This document shows positions 11,963 to 25,499 of a DNA stretch of 64,000 nt, piece after piece (the stretch's first letter is position 1; each line of letters starts with the position of its first letter). Made by a program: the position numbers and the translations under genes. The DNA is from Mytilisepta virgata (lineage: Eukaryota; Mollusca; Bivalvia; Mytilida; Mytilidae). The stretch lies in NCBI GenBank assembly GCA_028015205.1, contig CM051519.1, forward strand, positions 85,767,539 through 85,831,538, given 5' to 3'. The notes under the pieces were generated by a model. It was not told where the DNA came from. It worked only from the letters and a program-made list of their open reading frames with translations, and made no database searches.

Positions 11963-14900
11963 ATGAACCAGTCCGAATTAGACGAAGTAGCCAAAAAATT
12001 AGACATAAAGTATAGTGTTTTAAATAACCTGAAGGATGGGAAGTTGACATACTCAGCAAACATTGTTCTCACAAATCATAGCTCTGTTACACTGGACTAT
12101 GACAAAAAATGGGCCATTTATTTTTGTCATATACGTATGCTAGAACCGGCGATACTGCCTGATGCTGGTGAGGCTATAGTAGTAGACGCTGGTGTCAAAT
12201 TCAAACACATTAATGGGTGTTTGTTCACACTAGAACCTGTAAAGTCTTTCAAACCCTTAGGCACAAATGAGTCACTAGAAATATTGTTCAAAGCTCAGTA
12301 TTATTCAGTTGCTAGATCTGATCTGATGCCCAATTGGTACATTACAACAGAGAAACTTGAGCCAAGAATTGTCAAATGTACTAGTCAGAAGGATTTGGAA
12401 TATGTTCAGTCATTTGACAAAGAGGAGAAATGGAAACGATTTTCTTATAAATTGGAAAGTGGGACTTTGAGACAGGATAAGTATAATCCTTGGACCCCTG
12501 AGGATCGATTTATGAAAAGTAAAATTGAAAATTTACATAAACCTGGCAAAGATGTAATTCCCACACCTGTTGAAATAGAAATTGATAAAGATAAAACAGT
12601 TGATATGAGTTCTGGTAAATGGCTTATTATAACAGACAAAGATTTACAGAAGGAAGCACAATTTCTGAAAGGTAAAATTCTAATTTTTTTTTTGTAGACT
12701 TAGATTACCGGTATGCAACCATCATGTAGGTCACATCTATATGACTTCTTACTAGGTTATTCTGTCCTGGTCTCTATATATCTGGGTAAATTTAACTTGA
12801 ATTTTAAAAGGTTATTTTTCTCGGTTCGAAAGTCACTATCTGTCAAGATTTGTGTTATTTGCAATGAATGGCATTCTGTTCATGTAAATTATATAGCCTT
12901 ATTATCATGATTATAGGCAATATTCAAATTTGGAATACAGACTTTGAAAAATTTCTTGAATGTCATATTTAACAAGTTCTTGATAATTCATGCAAGTGTA
13001 CATAAATAACAATTTTCACAAGGTTAAACTTCCACAAACAATAATAAAGAAGTTGATAGTAATTAAAAGATGTCCTGCTGTGTATTAGGGAAAGAATATA
13101 AAACAAAAAGAAAATTACAGATTGCACATTTCATATTATTCTAGATTGAGATCTGATAATGTATTGATTTAATGATGTTGTTGACTTAAGCGAAATAAAA
13201 ATATGTGGGGTTCCAGTTACATATGTACCCTATTTTTGGCAGCTACCCTACAGGTTTTCTTTAAATTTTTCAGTAAGCACAGTGTCACTGTTAAAGTCAC
13301 TATGTATCTCTCCAAAAAAATTTTTTAAAATTGATAAATAAAAAAATCCCTACCTACCATATTTCTTAGCTCACCTGGCCCAAAGGGCCATGTGAGCTTT
13401 TGGCATCCATCCTCCGTCTGTCCGTCTGTAAACTTTTACATTTTGATCTTCTCCTCTGAAACCCCCTAGGCCAAATGAGCTGTAATTTGGTATGCTGTGG
13501 AAGGACCTTTATAACGTTTGCATATTTCATCCTGGTCGGACAGCTAATATGACAGCTATGATGAATTCTTTTTTTTGATTGGTCAGAATTTCAAAAATCT
13601 CCTCCTCTGAAACCATATAGCCAAATTAACTGATACTTGGTATGAAACATCTATGGAAGGTCCATTACAATTTTCACTTGAAATAAAATGGATTGATGAT
13701 GGGACTGTCAGGTGAGCGATACAGGCTCAATTCTCTTGTGCCTCTTGTTTATCTTGATATAACTGGAAAAAACACTTATTTTTTACTTGGCTTTACTGAT
13801 TCACTGTGTACATACCTGTGACATGAATAAAAAAAAAATATAGTAAAGTTTTATTTTTTTTATTTACACAGAAAGATTAACTCCAGTAGAAGATGTAAAG
13901 CAAAGGAATTCTAATGATAATGCAAGTCATGAAAATATAATAAATATGAAAGTAGGTCAAGTTTATGACGGGAAAAATCCTGAAGCTTACTCTCTGACAA
14001 TCAAAGAAAATCCATGTACTGTTGAAATAATAGCAAACAAACCATGTGGGGTGTTCTATGGTGTTCAGACTCTATTAGCATTAGTCAAAGACAACAATCT
14101 ACCTGTAGCGAGAATCAAAGATTTTCCTCGTTATCCATATAGAGGGATGCAGTTGGATGTGTCAAGAAACTTTCACAGTAAAGCTCAGGTGTTAAAGTTA
14201 TTGGATGTTATGGCAATGTATAAAATGAATAAATTTCACTTCCATTTGACGGATGATGAAGGATGGAGAATAGAAATTCCCGGACTGGAGGAGCTGACTG
14301 AGGTATTTCATAAAACTGAAGTCTGTGTGTACAAATTTATCAGAGTTATTCTGTTGCCACCTTTCCAGTTGTTTCCCTCAGCACTTTTAGCATGGTGCTT
14401 CATCCTTGGGTGGCATGCTGCTGTCTGGATACAATTTTGAATATGTGCCCTGAAATTTCTTTTAATGCCCTCAAAATGTTTACATATTTAACCCTTTCTG
14501 GAACCTCATTTCTTTAAAATTAAGTCATTTTATTGTGTTTTGAAAAGTTTATTGCATTCCATTATCCAATTCAAGAAAGTAAAGGTGATTATTACACGAT
14601 TATAGGGTTTGTCATTGTCCCTAAAAGAAACATTTATGCATTAATTTACCTTCAATTGCCTTTACAATTTTTTTTGGGGAAAAGACTACTTTCAAATATT
14701 AGGATTGCCTCCTTATTTTGAATGATCTATATGAGTTATCTCCCATTTATGTAGTACATTGTACTTTAATATATATAACATAGAATTTGGAAATTTTATT
14801 ATTTATTACGGTAGACTTTCAGCACTAAAAAATTGGTAATAGGTCAAAATAATAGGCCTAGGGTTTCCAGTAACCACATATATGCAGTTTATCAGTTACA

Positions 14901-17900
14901 CTATCCCTATTGCTGCCATTATTATAAGCTGTCTAAGAAAGGAACCTCTAATGAGTTCTTATTGATAAATTCTAACATGTGTTTCTGTTTTCATCATTAT
15001 AGGAAAAGTACTGAAATCATATATACATGTACTCTTTAAAGTTATTCAGGCATTCTATTTCATAAAAAATTTTGAAACAAATTATTACTTGATAATTAGC
15101 TATTTAATGTATCATTTCAACAAAAATTCAAAGGACTAGTGGATGAAAGATGATTTAATCATGTGTGGTAGCTTAAATATTTACCTGAAATTTGAAAAAA
15201 AAACAATCTGCCACTGCTCAGTTTTATTTAAATAGATGTATTATGTACAAATTAATATTTTTAACCGGGTTTCTGGTTATTGAATTGGTGAATGCGGGTG
15301 GTCGGGCAGGCGGGTGGCTGCCAATCGTGTCCAGCCTATAACTTTCTTGTCTTAAGACCTGGTCCTTAGATCTATGGTATGTGGATATGTCACCTCAAGA
15401 CGATGTGTCATTTTTCAATAATGTTGACCTATGACCTTGACCCTTGACTTTGGGGTGAATAAATAGGTAATTTTAGATCATCTTTGTGTCCGGCCTATAA
15501 CTTTTTGTCTAAAGACCTAGGCCTTGGATTTTTGGTGTTTAGGTAGGTTATCTCAAGACGATGTGTCACGTACCAAGAATATTGAACTTGACCGTTGAAC
15601 TCAAGGTCAATAAATAGGTCATTTTGGTAACTTTTTTGTCTAAAGACCTAGGCCTTGGATCTTTTATGTGTAGTTAGGTTACCTCGAGACAATGTTTCAC
15701 ATTCCAAGGATATTGACCTTGACCCTTGACCTCAAGGTCAATAAATTGGTCATTTGTAACTTTTTTTACCTTAAGACCTAGGCCTTGGATATTTGTTGTT
15801 TACTTAGGCTTCCTCGAGATGATGTGTCGCATATTAAGGATGTTGACCTTGAACTTTGACCTCAAGGTCAATAAACTGCTAATAAAGTCCAGCCTGTAAC
15901 TTTTTTGTCTTAAAACCTAGATCTTCGATCTTGGATGTGTGGGTAGTGTACCTCAAGATGATGTGTCGTGTACTAAAGTTGTTGACATCTGACCTTGACC
16001 CTTGACTTCTTTGTTAGAGAAAAGTTACTCAGTAAAAATAAAATAGAAGGAAAACCCGGTTTGCTGTCACTCAGACAGCTCTCTTGTTTTATATATACAA
16101 TTAATTAAAGTCCCTCTGCTTTATAAACAAAAGTAAACTGACAGTAGTAACTCAAGTTAAAATTTGTAATCAGAGTGTATGGCCTACAATGATATTATTT
16201 CTCTACTGTTTTATTTAGGTTGGTGGAAGACGGGGTCATGATCTATCAGAGAGAAAATGTATTCTTCCTATGCTTGGTTCAGGGCCATTTTTTGACACAT
16301 CAGGAACTGGATATTATAGCGTTCAGGACTATCAAGAAATTCTACAATATGCTATGGATCGTCATATCGAAGTTATTCCAGAAATCGATATGCCAGGACA
16401 TAGTCACGCTGCTATTAAAGCAATGAGGGCCAGATATTTAAAATACAAAGAGGATGGGAATATGGAAAAGGCAAAAGAATTTTTGTTGACAGATTTCTGT
16501 GATAATAAACATTCTTTATCCTGTCAGCTGTACTCAGAGAATTCTTTAAATCCAGGACTTGATTCTACTTATAAATTTGTTGAAAAAGTTGTTGTTGAAA
16601 TGAAAAAAATGCATGAAAATGTTGATCCATTGAAGGTGTTTCACATTGGTGGTGATGAAGTACCATATGAAGCTTGGTTAGATTCTCCAGCCTGTAGGAA
16701 GTTAGTTGACTCAAAAGAAGTTAAACTGTTTAGCGAATTAATGGAATATTTCATTAAAAAAGTTGCAAAAATTGTTGCAAAATATGACTTGCATCTTGGA
16801 GCATGGCAAGATGGAGTGATTCATGATGAGATATTTTTAGAACCAATGAAAAGAGAGAGTTTTCCCAATAAAGAAGTGTATGCCTATGCATGGCAAAATG
16901 TTTGGGAGTCAGGTTTATCAGGTTGTGCATACAAATTGGCAAATGAAGGTTATAAGGTGAGAAAAAAAATATAGAGAGTTATCTCCCTTTTAGCTATTTT
17001 AGTCTGCATGTATGGTGTCTTCATAATGGAGAAGTATTTTGTACACATTTATATGACACTCTTTTGAACCATATTCATAATTATGATACACAATCGTATT
17101 TACGGTTTTAAAAGGATATTAATGTATCATTAGAGTTTTTTAAGTGGATGAAATGTAACCACATTTAAGTAATTAAGTGAAATTTAATAATGAAATTTTT
17201 AAAAACATTGATTGCACAGATATGTTATAATTTCAATAAAAATATTAAAATAAAATCTGAAGAAAAATTAAGTTAAAAAAGTAGAATTTTCATTATTGTA
17301 TTTTAATGTATGAATGGAATTTAGTTAGTCTTATTTTTGTGACACTGATATACAAATTATCACTTATATGATTCAATTGAATTTCTATTTGTAGGTAATA
17401 ATGGCACAAGGTACCCACTTGTATTTTGACCACCCACAGGAACCTGACCCAGAGGAACGAGGCCTTTACTGGGCTGCTAGATATATTGATACCAGAAAAA
17501 CATTCAGCTTTATGCCAGATAATATTTATAGAAATGCTGACTTCAAATTGACAGGAGAACCAATTACACAGAAAGATTTAGATATTCATGCTCTTGACCA
17601 TGTTCCACTTAAGAAACCTGAAAATGTTATAGGTGAGAAATAAATGCATATTGTATGTGTTATCAGTTTTTACATTAAGTACCATTCCTTTTCATGTTAC
17701 TGGTATATAACTCCAGGGTACTGCAACATAGCTTTCAGGGTCATTTTGAATATGGTTGTTTACACTAATTTTCAGCCACCAATTATTTCAGCTCTATACA
17801 TGTAAATATCCTTTATTTGGCAAAACACTGAAAAAAATCATCTAATAACATTTATGTTAATATAGACCTTCTCTGACAATCTCAGTCAGACTATAAAGTA

Positions 17901-20900
17901 CCAATGTTTGCAGATTCCTACACTGAAAAGAATATGCTAAACATGACAGAGCTCCAGATAAGCTGCGTATCTGCGTAATTACGCAATTAAAAATTGATAA
18001 AACGCAATAAAAATTATGGTCAAGCATTTGATGACCCATTTTATTTAACCAATTACGTAAATAAACAGGAAATCCATACGTTTTAACCCATTTCTTTTAC
18101 TCTAATTGGTGTTTATAAACGCATTTTAAAAAATCACCATAAGTAAACAATTAAGACTTTGAGAATCTCTTGGGGCGGACCTCGTCTACCTATGTTCAAA
18201 CCATGTGCTCCATTATATGGAGAAATTTAATGTTAAATATGATTGGATCTGGTTCCCCAATAACCAATTTTTCGTCTCGTCATAAATGTGACATGATAAG
18301 TATCAGTTTAAAAGTTTTGTACAAAATGGCAAAATGATACTGGCTCATCCTCCCAAAGTCAGGGTTTTTTATCCTTTTTGGGCAGGTTGCACAGAGTGCA
18401 AATCCGGGTTATAGTATGGTGAATGTCGGGCGGGCGGTGGCCGGGCGGCGGCGGCGGGCGGCGGCGGTGGGCGTGTGGGGAAAATGGGTAACTATTTTGT
18501 GAAATCAACTCCTCCTACAGTTTTTCACCCACATCCTTGAAACTTCATAGAATGTGTCTATATATATTGAAGATGTGCACCTCACTTTATGGAATTATTT
18601 CAGGAATTATTTCCCATTTTTCCAAACTTTGAAACTTAGTCGTTTTTTATTGACATTTTCAATAGAGGGTACCTATTTTGTGAAATCAACTCCTCCTACA
18701 GTTTTTCACCCATATCCTTGAAACTTCATAGAATGTTTCTATATATATTGAAGATGTGCACCTCACTTTATGGAATTATTTCTGGAATTATTTCCCATTT
18801 TTCCAAACTTTGGAACTTAGCCGTTTTTTATTGACATCTTCAATAGAGGGTACCTATTTTGCTAAATCAAGTCCTCCTACAGTTTTTCACCCACATCCTT
18901 GAAACTTCATAGAATGTTTCTATATATATTGAAGATGTGCACCTCACTTTATGGAATTATTTCAAGAATTATTTCCCATTTTTCCAAGCTTTGGAACTTA
19001 GTCGTTTTTTATTGATATCTTCAATAGAGGGTACCTATTTTGCTAAATCAACTCCTCCTACAGTTTTTCACCCACATCATTGAAACTTCACAGAATCTTT
19101 TAATACATATTGAAGATGTGCACCCCACTTTATGGAATTATTTCCCTTTTTTCCAAACAAGTGTTTATCAACATGTAATCAAATCAAATATTGCTTACTT
19201 CACCTATTTCTAATTAAATTGATGGCTGCCTCTGTGCTCGTACACCAACATACAATGTGTCTGATTTTGTCTATATAAATATTCATGACTGCCAAAGTGC
19301 AGTATGATCTTGTCATCACCTTTGTCACCGCTACAGTAAACACCCAGCAACCCAGCCATTTGTGTCTTTGACCCATTTTTGGCCGGGTTGCACAGAGTGC
19401 AAATCCGGGTTATAGTATGGTGAATGTCGGGCGGCGGCGGGCGGCGGCGGCGGGCGGGCAGGCGGGGAAAATGGGTACCTATTTTGTGAAATCAACTCCT
19501 CCTACAGTTTTTCACCCACATTCTTGAAACTTCATAGAATGTTTCTATATATATTGAAGATGTGCACCTCACTTTATGGAATTATTTCAGGAATTATTTC
19601 CCATTTTTCCAAACTTTGGAACTTAGTCGTTTTTTTTTGACATCTTCAATAGAGGGTACCTATTTTGCTAAATCAACTCCTCCTACAGTTTTTCACCCAC
19701 ATCATTGAAACTTCACAGAATCTTTTAATACATATTGAAGATGTGCACCCCACTTTATGGAATTATTTCAGGAATTATTTCCCTTTTTTCCAAACAAGTG
19801 TTTATCAACATGTAATCAAATCAAATATTGCTTACTTCACCTATTTCTAATTAAATTGATGGCTGCCTCTGTGCTCATACACCAACATACAATGTGTCTG
19901 ATTTTGTCTATATAAATATTCATGACTGCCAATGTGCAATATGATCTTGTAATCACCTTTGTCACCACTACAATAAACACCCAGCAACCCGGCCTTTTGT
20001 GTCTTTGACCCATTTTTTGTTCCTACGTGGATACAAAACCCTGACTTGGGAGGACGATACCGGCTGTGACCTATATTTTCCACTTCAGTTGGCGGGTGGG
20101 AGGGGGTCTTTCCGTGGAAAAAAGTATCATAGCAAATATTTCCTGCGGAAACAATTTCACAGAGGAATGTTTCACGTACACGTATTTTTATTGATGCTGA
20201 TTGTTCCCTCTATTTCTTTATAATTATAAAAGGCATCTAAGGGGAAAGTAGTAGAATATAAATTGAAATGAAATAATGATAAGACATCAGCATGTAAAAA
20301 ATCAAATGCCAGTACATTTGTACTTTCAAGGGGTTTTGATCCTCTGGTCCAAAAGACACCTTGCTTATATACACACCCCACACAATTCCTGGATTTGCCC
20401 CAGTGAATTTCCTTACAGGTAATAGATTTTCACTCAACTTGAATGCAAGATTTTATTATTTTTTATTTAGTCTATAAAGCGTTACAAATAGTTTTAGCTC
20501 ACACTTTAAAATTCAGTTTCTGCCAGCAGATAGTCCAAATAATTATGCCTCTAAGTAGGTTATTTATAATTTTTATGCATCGTCTCTGATTGTCTAAAAA
20601 AATGGAAATGATAAATGGCCTCAGGAATATCTGGACTAGCTAGCAGGATGTGTGTTCTCTTGGTTGGTTGGTTGGTTGGTTCGTTCGTTGGTAGTTTGTG
20701 CCTGCAGCATCACCAGCATATATATGTACTAACCATGCAGCTCTATCAGCTTTATGTATCCCCTTATGTTGGCTATCCTCTAATTTGCCTGTTTACTGAG
20801 GAATATATTGGTGACATTTTTCATGTCATTATCAAATATCTGTATTTTCAATGATTTTGTTGTGTATGAGAAACCCTTATCACATCAACTCTCCCATGAT

Positions 20901-22898
20901 TACCATTGAAATTGAAAGCCATCTAAATCACCCAATAGATATCTGCTTGAGGGAATGAAAAAACCCATTAAAAATTATCAGAGGATTGAATCTGAAATCA
21001 CAAAGCAAATGGAAAAAGCTTTCACTCATTTTAATAAAAAAGACAGGAGTGAATAACCCAATTGATGAAATCTTATCTGGAGCTCTGCATGAACATACAG
21101 TTGAGAGCTTCCTCACATCTTGTAGTATGTTGTTTGTATTCATTAAAAAACACGCTTATTTTCCAGTATACTCCAAATAGTCAGTAAAACTTATTACCGG
21201 TACCCAAAATTAATTTAAAGTCAGTATGACTATCATATTATAAATGGTACAATTTTGTATTAGAAAATTACAAATCAGTCTATTTTTTTTTTAAAGCAGA
21301 TATATGGAGTTGAGGTGGTGCAGATTTTCATTGGATCTGCCATATTTGTATAGAGTTTGCTTCTCCAGATTATAGATAAGACAAAACATTTAAAGTACAA
21401 ATACATCACAGAATATCAAGATTAAGAGTGAATAACACAAAATTTTCACTCAATAGTACAAAAGACTTTCTAAATGTTACTCAGGTAGAGATAGTTTAGG
21501 AAATTCTAAGTTATGTCAAAACTAATTTGTAGGCATGCAAGGGCAGTTATGGTCAGAACTTGTCAGAGCACCAGATGAGATGGATTGTATGATATTCCCT
21601 AGACTTATTCCATTGGCTGAGAGATCTTGGCACAAAGCATCATGGGAAAGTGAAGAAAAGCAGGATAGCAGAATAAGACAAGAAACAGCTGATTGGACAT
21701 TGTTTGCCAACAGTCTCGGATACAAAGAACTTGGAAGATTAGACAAGTTAGGAGTGTCATATCATATACCTCCACCTGGTGCAAGGTTTGAATTCACATA
21801 CATTTTGTATATGATTTTTAAATAGATTTTGATCAGGCAGTATAACATTGATTTACAGATTGTCACTACTGACTAGGTTGTCTCTGAAACATGAATTGTG
21901 GTCGGAATAATTTATTGTTATAGTAAAAATTTTGGATTTGTATTTGTATCCTTTTAAATTGCAACCACCCTCTCCAATTTTTTTAGCGGGTAGGATGAGA
22001 ATCTAAAAATAAATTTTGTGTGGCCTAATTTGGAGGTAGTTGCTTGAAAAATGTTTGATTTATTTTTTAGCTTCAACAATAAAATTATGCTTAACTGTCG
22101 AAGTGAAGGTCTTGTAGAAAGGTCAGATTATGAAATGTTTAGATTTCAATTAAAAGTGAATATTTTAATATAAGAGAGGCAAATCACTGTGTTTTTTTTT
22201 TTATCCACACAATAGAGTAAAAAACCAGACACAATGGAAATACAATGTAATTATTAATTAAGATAGTTATTAAGAGTTTGGGCATGCTTCTTTATAATTT
22301 TACATATGAATTTATTCTTACTTTTTGCCTGTCTGTTGCAGAATTGAAGATGGCAAATTTGAAATAAATGTGGCATATCCAGGACTAACCACTTTGTACA
22401 GTATTGATAACGGAAATACATGGGTTAAATATAACAATCCTGTAGAGGTCAAAGAAGAAAGGGACATCCAACTGATTACAAAGTAAGAAGTAACATCTAA
22501 GATTTTTTTATTTGTATATAGTAAAATACCCGCATGGTTAACAGTTCGTTGCTTAAGAAAAGATTTGTGTGGGTAAATTACTACCTTCTTAATGTTACTC
22601 TGTTCCAAAGACGTATAAATTTTCTTTAAAATGAACCATTATAAATGAAGATTTCAGCCCAAGAAATAAAATTTAACTTAACATGATAAAATTTACTTAC
22701 TTTGGGGTAATAATCCCCATTTGCAGCTTCTCCTTAACCTGGACATAGGACCAGAGCTGTGTACTTTCAAATGCTAAAGCTCAAAGTTACTTTATTTTCT
22801 TCAGATCTTCAGATGGAAAGAGAAGTAGCAGACAGGTTATACTAAAAGTAAAGAAAGAAAATCATAAAAAGTCTGAAGAAGACAAAGAGAACAAATAG
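11963..22898 (+). CDS. Beta-N-acetylhexosaminidase, bacterial-type chitobiase (GH20), seven coding exons
   Basis: Hydrolyses terminal N-acetylglucosamine from chitooligosaccharides. Coding exons: 11963-12671 (exon acceptor at 11946), 13872-14302, 16219-16956, 17395-17632, 21533-21785, 22342-22482, 22805-22898. All introns are GT-AG, phases agree, and the sum is 867 codons plus TAG, close to the roughly 880 residues of Vibrio and Serratia chitobiases. Domain order also matches: N-terminal carbohydrate-binding-like CHB_HEX (about 1-190, with WAIYFCHIRML), GH20b (about 200-330), the GH20 barrel (about 330-750) and a C-terminal chitobiase domain (about 788-855). In the barrel, HFHLTDDEGW, EIDMPGHSHA and the catalytic pair D526-E527 in HIGGDEV are intact, as are active-site tryptophans (GAWQDG, AYAWQ). 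The first ATG here (MNQSELDEVAKK) sits where the mature bacterial domain begins, so a signal-peptide exon probably lies upstream, unseen. The last 20 residues are Lys/Glu-rich. Confidence 0.93.
12672..13871 (+). other. Chitobiase intron with a dispersed repeat
   Basis: GT-AG intron (donor AAAG/GTAAAA, acceptor TTTACACAG). It holds the dispersed repeat listed at 13,371-13,745; the rest is AT-rich and shows nothing else. Confidence 0.85.
13371..13745 (+). repeat. Dispersed molluscan repeat starting with a hairpin (AGCTCAC...GTGAGCT)
   Basis: Starts with AGCTCACCTGGCCC, three A, then GGGCCATGTGAGCT, a near-perfect hairpin, and continues with CTCCTCTGAAACC and a repeat of that phrase 140 bp on. 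Sequence of the same kind recurs at 23,730-24,060 and 25,500-26,115. It ends near CTCAATTCTCTTGTGCCTCTTG. Confidence 0.65.
14303..16218 (+). other. Chitobiase intron containing a minisatellite element
   Basis: Donor GAG/GTATTT, acceptor TTTATTTAG. The element at 15,263-16,085 occupies its second half; the first half is unremarkable. Confidence 0.85.
15263..16085. mobile_element. Non-autonomous element with tandem core repeats (120-150 bp units)
   Basis: Begins AACCGGGTTTCTGG and a GGCGGG-rich segment, and near its end reads AACCCGGTTTGCTG, so the ends carry a short inverted match. The interior has about five diverged units with GTAACTTTTTTGTCT, AAGACCTAGGCCTTGGAT, and GACCTCAAGGTCAATAAA. Helentron-related non-autonomous elements of bivalves carry tandem cores of about this size, so that is one candidate class; a MITE that captured a minisatellite is the other. 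Confidence 0.55.
18387..19150 (+). repeat. Repeat module: CGG-rich leader plus 181-bp tandem units, first copy
   Basis: TTGCACAGAGTGCAAATCC and a GGC/GGCG-rich stretch lead into units starting GGGTACCTATTTTG at about 18,486, 18,667, 18,848 and 19,029, a steady 181-bp period. Each unit contains CTCCTACAGTTTTTCACCC and GAAGATGTGCACC. The module is repeated 3' of here in the same orientation. Confidence 0.8.
19386..20005 (+). repeat. Repeat module: CGG-rich leader plus 181-bp tandem units, second copy
   Basis: Same leader and same units as at 18,387, but only two units (19,471 and 19,655), followed by the same 3' flank (AAGTGTTTATCAACATG... CCAGCAACCC). A segmental duplication of the whole module with later unit loss or gain explains this best. 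Confidence 0.8.
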
Positions 22899-23299
22899 TC
22901 AACAAAAATTGCTTAACTGTAATAGTGTATACTTCTATATGTACCTTTAATTCAGGCATATATATTACACATTGTTTATTTATTACACTTTGTGGCATTT
23001 TAAATTTGCAATTATTTTACAATGTAATATGTATGTGTATGTTTAGAATGATTTGAAGTGATCATTTTTTTTTTAAACTGTATTGAGAAAATTTTCTTTG
23101 TTTTGAAATGTTATATGATCTTTGTTGTATTCTATATTGTACCTGACACACCATATGTTTTGTTAGATAAAGTGGTAGAAAGAAGTAAATAAAGGAGGAT
23201 AATTCAACTTTAAACAGTTATCTGTAATTGGTCTGGATTTTCCATGGTAATTCTGTATTTTATGCTGTCCATTCTATAATTAATTTTACTGTAATAAAT
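22899..23299 (+). promoter_or_regulatory. Chitobiase 3' untranslated region with two AATAAA signals
   Basis: AATAAA occurs at 23,188-23,193 and 23,293-23,298, about 290 and 395 bases after the stop codon. The upstream one is followed by the more usual mixed sequence; which is used cannot be told from sequence. Confidence 0.5.
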
Positions 23300-23729
23300 T
23301 AAAAAAGAAGTGAAATTTTACTATATTCATAAGTCCATGATTATATCATTTTATCAAGAATTATTCTTCTTTTCTGTGAAGATTTTTTTTTTCATAATGT
23401 TCTTTGATCGTTACTGTAACTGGGTGATTTTCAGTCAAAAAGAAAGTAGAAAAATTTGTTATCATATCAGAGCACAAAAGCCTGTCTGCATTATTAATTG
23501 TCAGAAAATCCTCAGTTTAATTTTATTTTAGAAGATAACTTTAATATATTAAAATAAGCATAGTATTTGGCAATCACATTTAGTTTGCACAAACTAGTGA
23601 CTAGATCACCACATAAATATGATTTAATGAACTAAGTTTCAATCACAACTCTGTAAAGATTTTTTTTTGTTTTTTTCTTGTTAACTTGTTGGTTAAAAGA
23701 AGGTAGCCAGTTTATGACCTCATTATTTT

Positions 23730-24060
23730 TAGCTGTCATGGTGCAAAGGTCCGTCATCAATCTTATGGTGTCCATCATCCACATGACCCATCATCTAGTG
23801 TAAACTTTCCTTCTTTTCTGAAACCACTGGGCCAATTGTGACCAAACTTTGGTGGAATGGTCCATGGGCGGCCCTCTTCCAAAAATGTGTCTGGCATCCC
23901 TGACTTTAAGCTGTCATGGCTGCTGTTATTAAAAATAGAAAAATGGGGGTATAAGTTTTAAACATCTTCTTCTATGAACCTACATAGCCAATTTGAACAA
24001 GATTTTTTAGCAATGGTCCTTAGGTGGTCCTCTTTCAGAATTATGTCCAATGGAAAAATC
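23730..24060 (+). repeat. Dispersed repeat related to 13,371-13,745
   Basis: Shares the AGCTGTCATGG, AACTTTCCTTCTTTTCTGAAACC and GGCCAATTGTGACCAAACTT pattern typical of the same dispersed family, in two imperfect halves. Confidence 0.5.
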
Positions 24061-25499
24061 TCAAATCAAGCAAGCTTTTACATGTCAGTTCAAAAACAGT
24101 TTGTATAATAAGACTGATAGAAAGGGCTCAGTGATTTGAATAAGTGGTTGATTTCTTTGAATGGAAATTACAGGTTAATTCAGGATAGATATACATAGTT
24201 CACTACTTTTAGGAGTTAAATGTGGATAGATAAAAGACTTAAAGTGAAGATAATTTTTTTGTTTTATAGTTGATATATACTGGGTAACTATGTTGTTAGA
24301 CTCTAGCCACCTGTCATAAACAATGTTATTGTGCCATTAAATATAAAAAATAATCAGATGTTACCCTTCATGAATTATGCCTTCCTTTGTTGTGTATCAA
24401 CACACAGGGATCACCATTTGTTCACGTTGTTGGTATTGTTGTCATAACACTTCCTTTATCCATAACTCTTCTTACACTTTTGATTTAATTTCCATGAAAC
24501 CTTAAGGGAATTTTCATTAACTGCTGTGCAACTCTTATTTTTTTATCGGTATATTTTAATATTTTAAACATGGCCCTTTTTCATTTTTTCTGTATTGGCA
24601 TTTAGTGAAGTAAGGGAGAAAACTCCAAAAGTTGTAGAATGGTTAGCTGAAAATAGCATTTGGTGTTGTAGTAAGATACTATTCAATTGTTTTTTTTTTG
24701 TTGTTGAATCTATTTTATTCTACAATTGTAATAAGAGCGACATTAGGTTAACATTTCTACATGGTCAGCTGTGATAACATCTTGTTTTTCTGTGTTACAT
24801 TGGATTTTTGTTTAACCTGTTGTTTCATTTATTGTATTGAAAATAGCCATTGTTAAGGCTCTTAATAAAATATACCTACAGTCGAAAATGTTTGTGCCAG
24901 ACACTATGGATATTGAAGTTGCTGACAGGACCCAGATGTTTGCCCATTAATTCAAATTAAATTTAACAGTTTATTCAAACATGCTCGAGTCGAATACATT
25001 ATTTTTGGCAAACTATTTTTATAGTCCCAAAGTCCAAAAGTTATAGTCTTTTGCCTTTTGATAATCTAACCAGATAACCTTAATTGTTTTTTTCTTTCAT
25101 ATAATGTAGCGTCTAGCTTAAGTCTATTGTTTTAATTGTAAAGATTGTTGTTTCCAACATTCATTGACACTGATGTGAATTCATTGTTTTTCATTTAGAA
25201 ATAGGGTATTTGTACAAACTATTGAGATGCAAAAAAGTATGTTTGTGAATTAATCATAAATTGAAATGGAGTCAGAACTGAATACAGATCAGTCGAAGTT
25301 TTCCCTCAGTTCAATGCAACCCGTAACAGCAAAATTTCCTTAAAATTAACGATTCAGGGACAATAACCGAGTTGACCGATTCGTCTGAAAATTTCATAAC
25401 AGTTAGATCATGACCTCGTAAACATTTTTAGTGCTTGTCAGTTTTGCTGTACTTTTTGAGATATGAGCCAAAAAGTGCATTTTTCATCTATGTTCTATT

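Larger units (their letters stand above)
17633..21532 (+). other. Largest chitobiase intron, repeat-rich
   Basis: Donor ATAG/GTGAGA, acceptor TTTGTAG. It contains twin GC-rich repeat modules (18,387-19,150 and 19,386-20,005) and a TTGG microsatellite near 20,660-20,690. A short plus-strand frame at 20,986-21,180 reads IDEILSGALHEHTVESFLTS, protein-like but not recognised. Confidence 0.8.

Noticed and set aside
20986..21180. Frame with IDEILSGALHEHTVESFLTS in a chitobiase intron
   Set aside because: Reads like protein but is short, has a frame change just upstream and matches no family I know.
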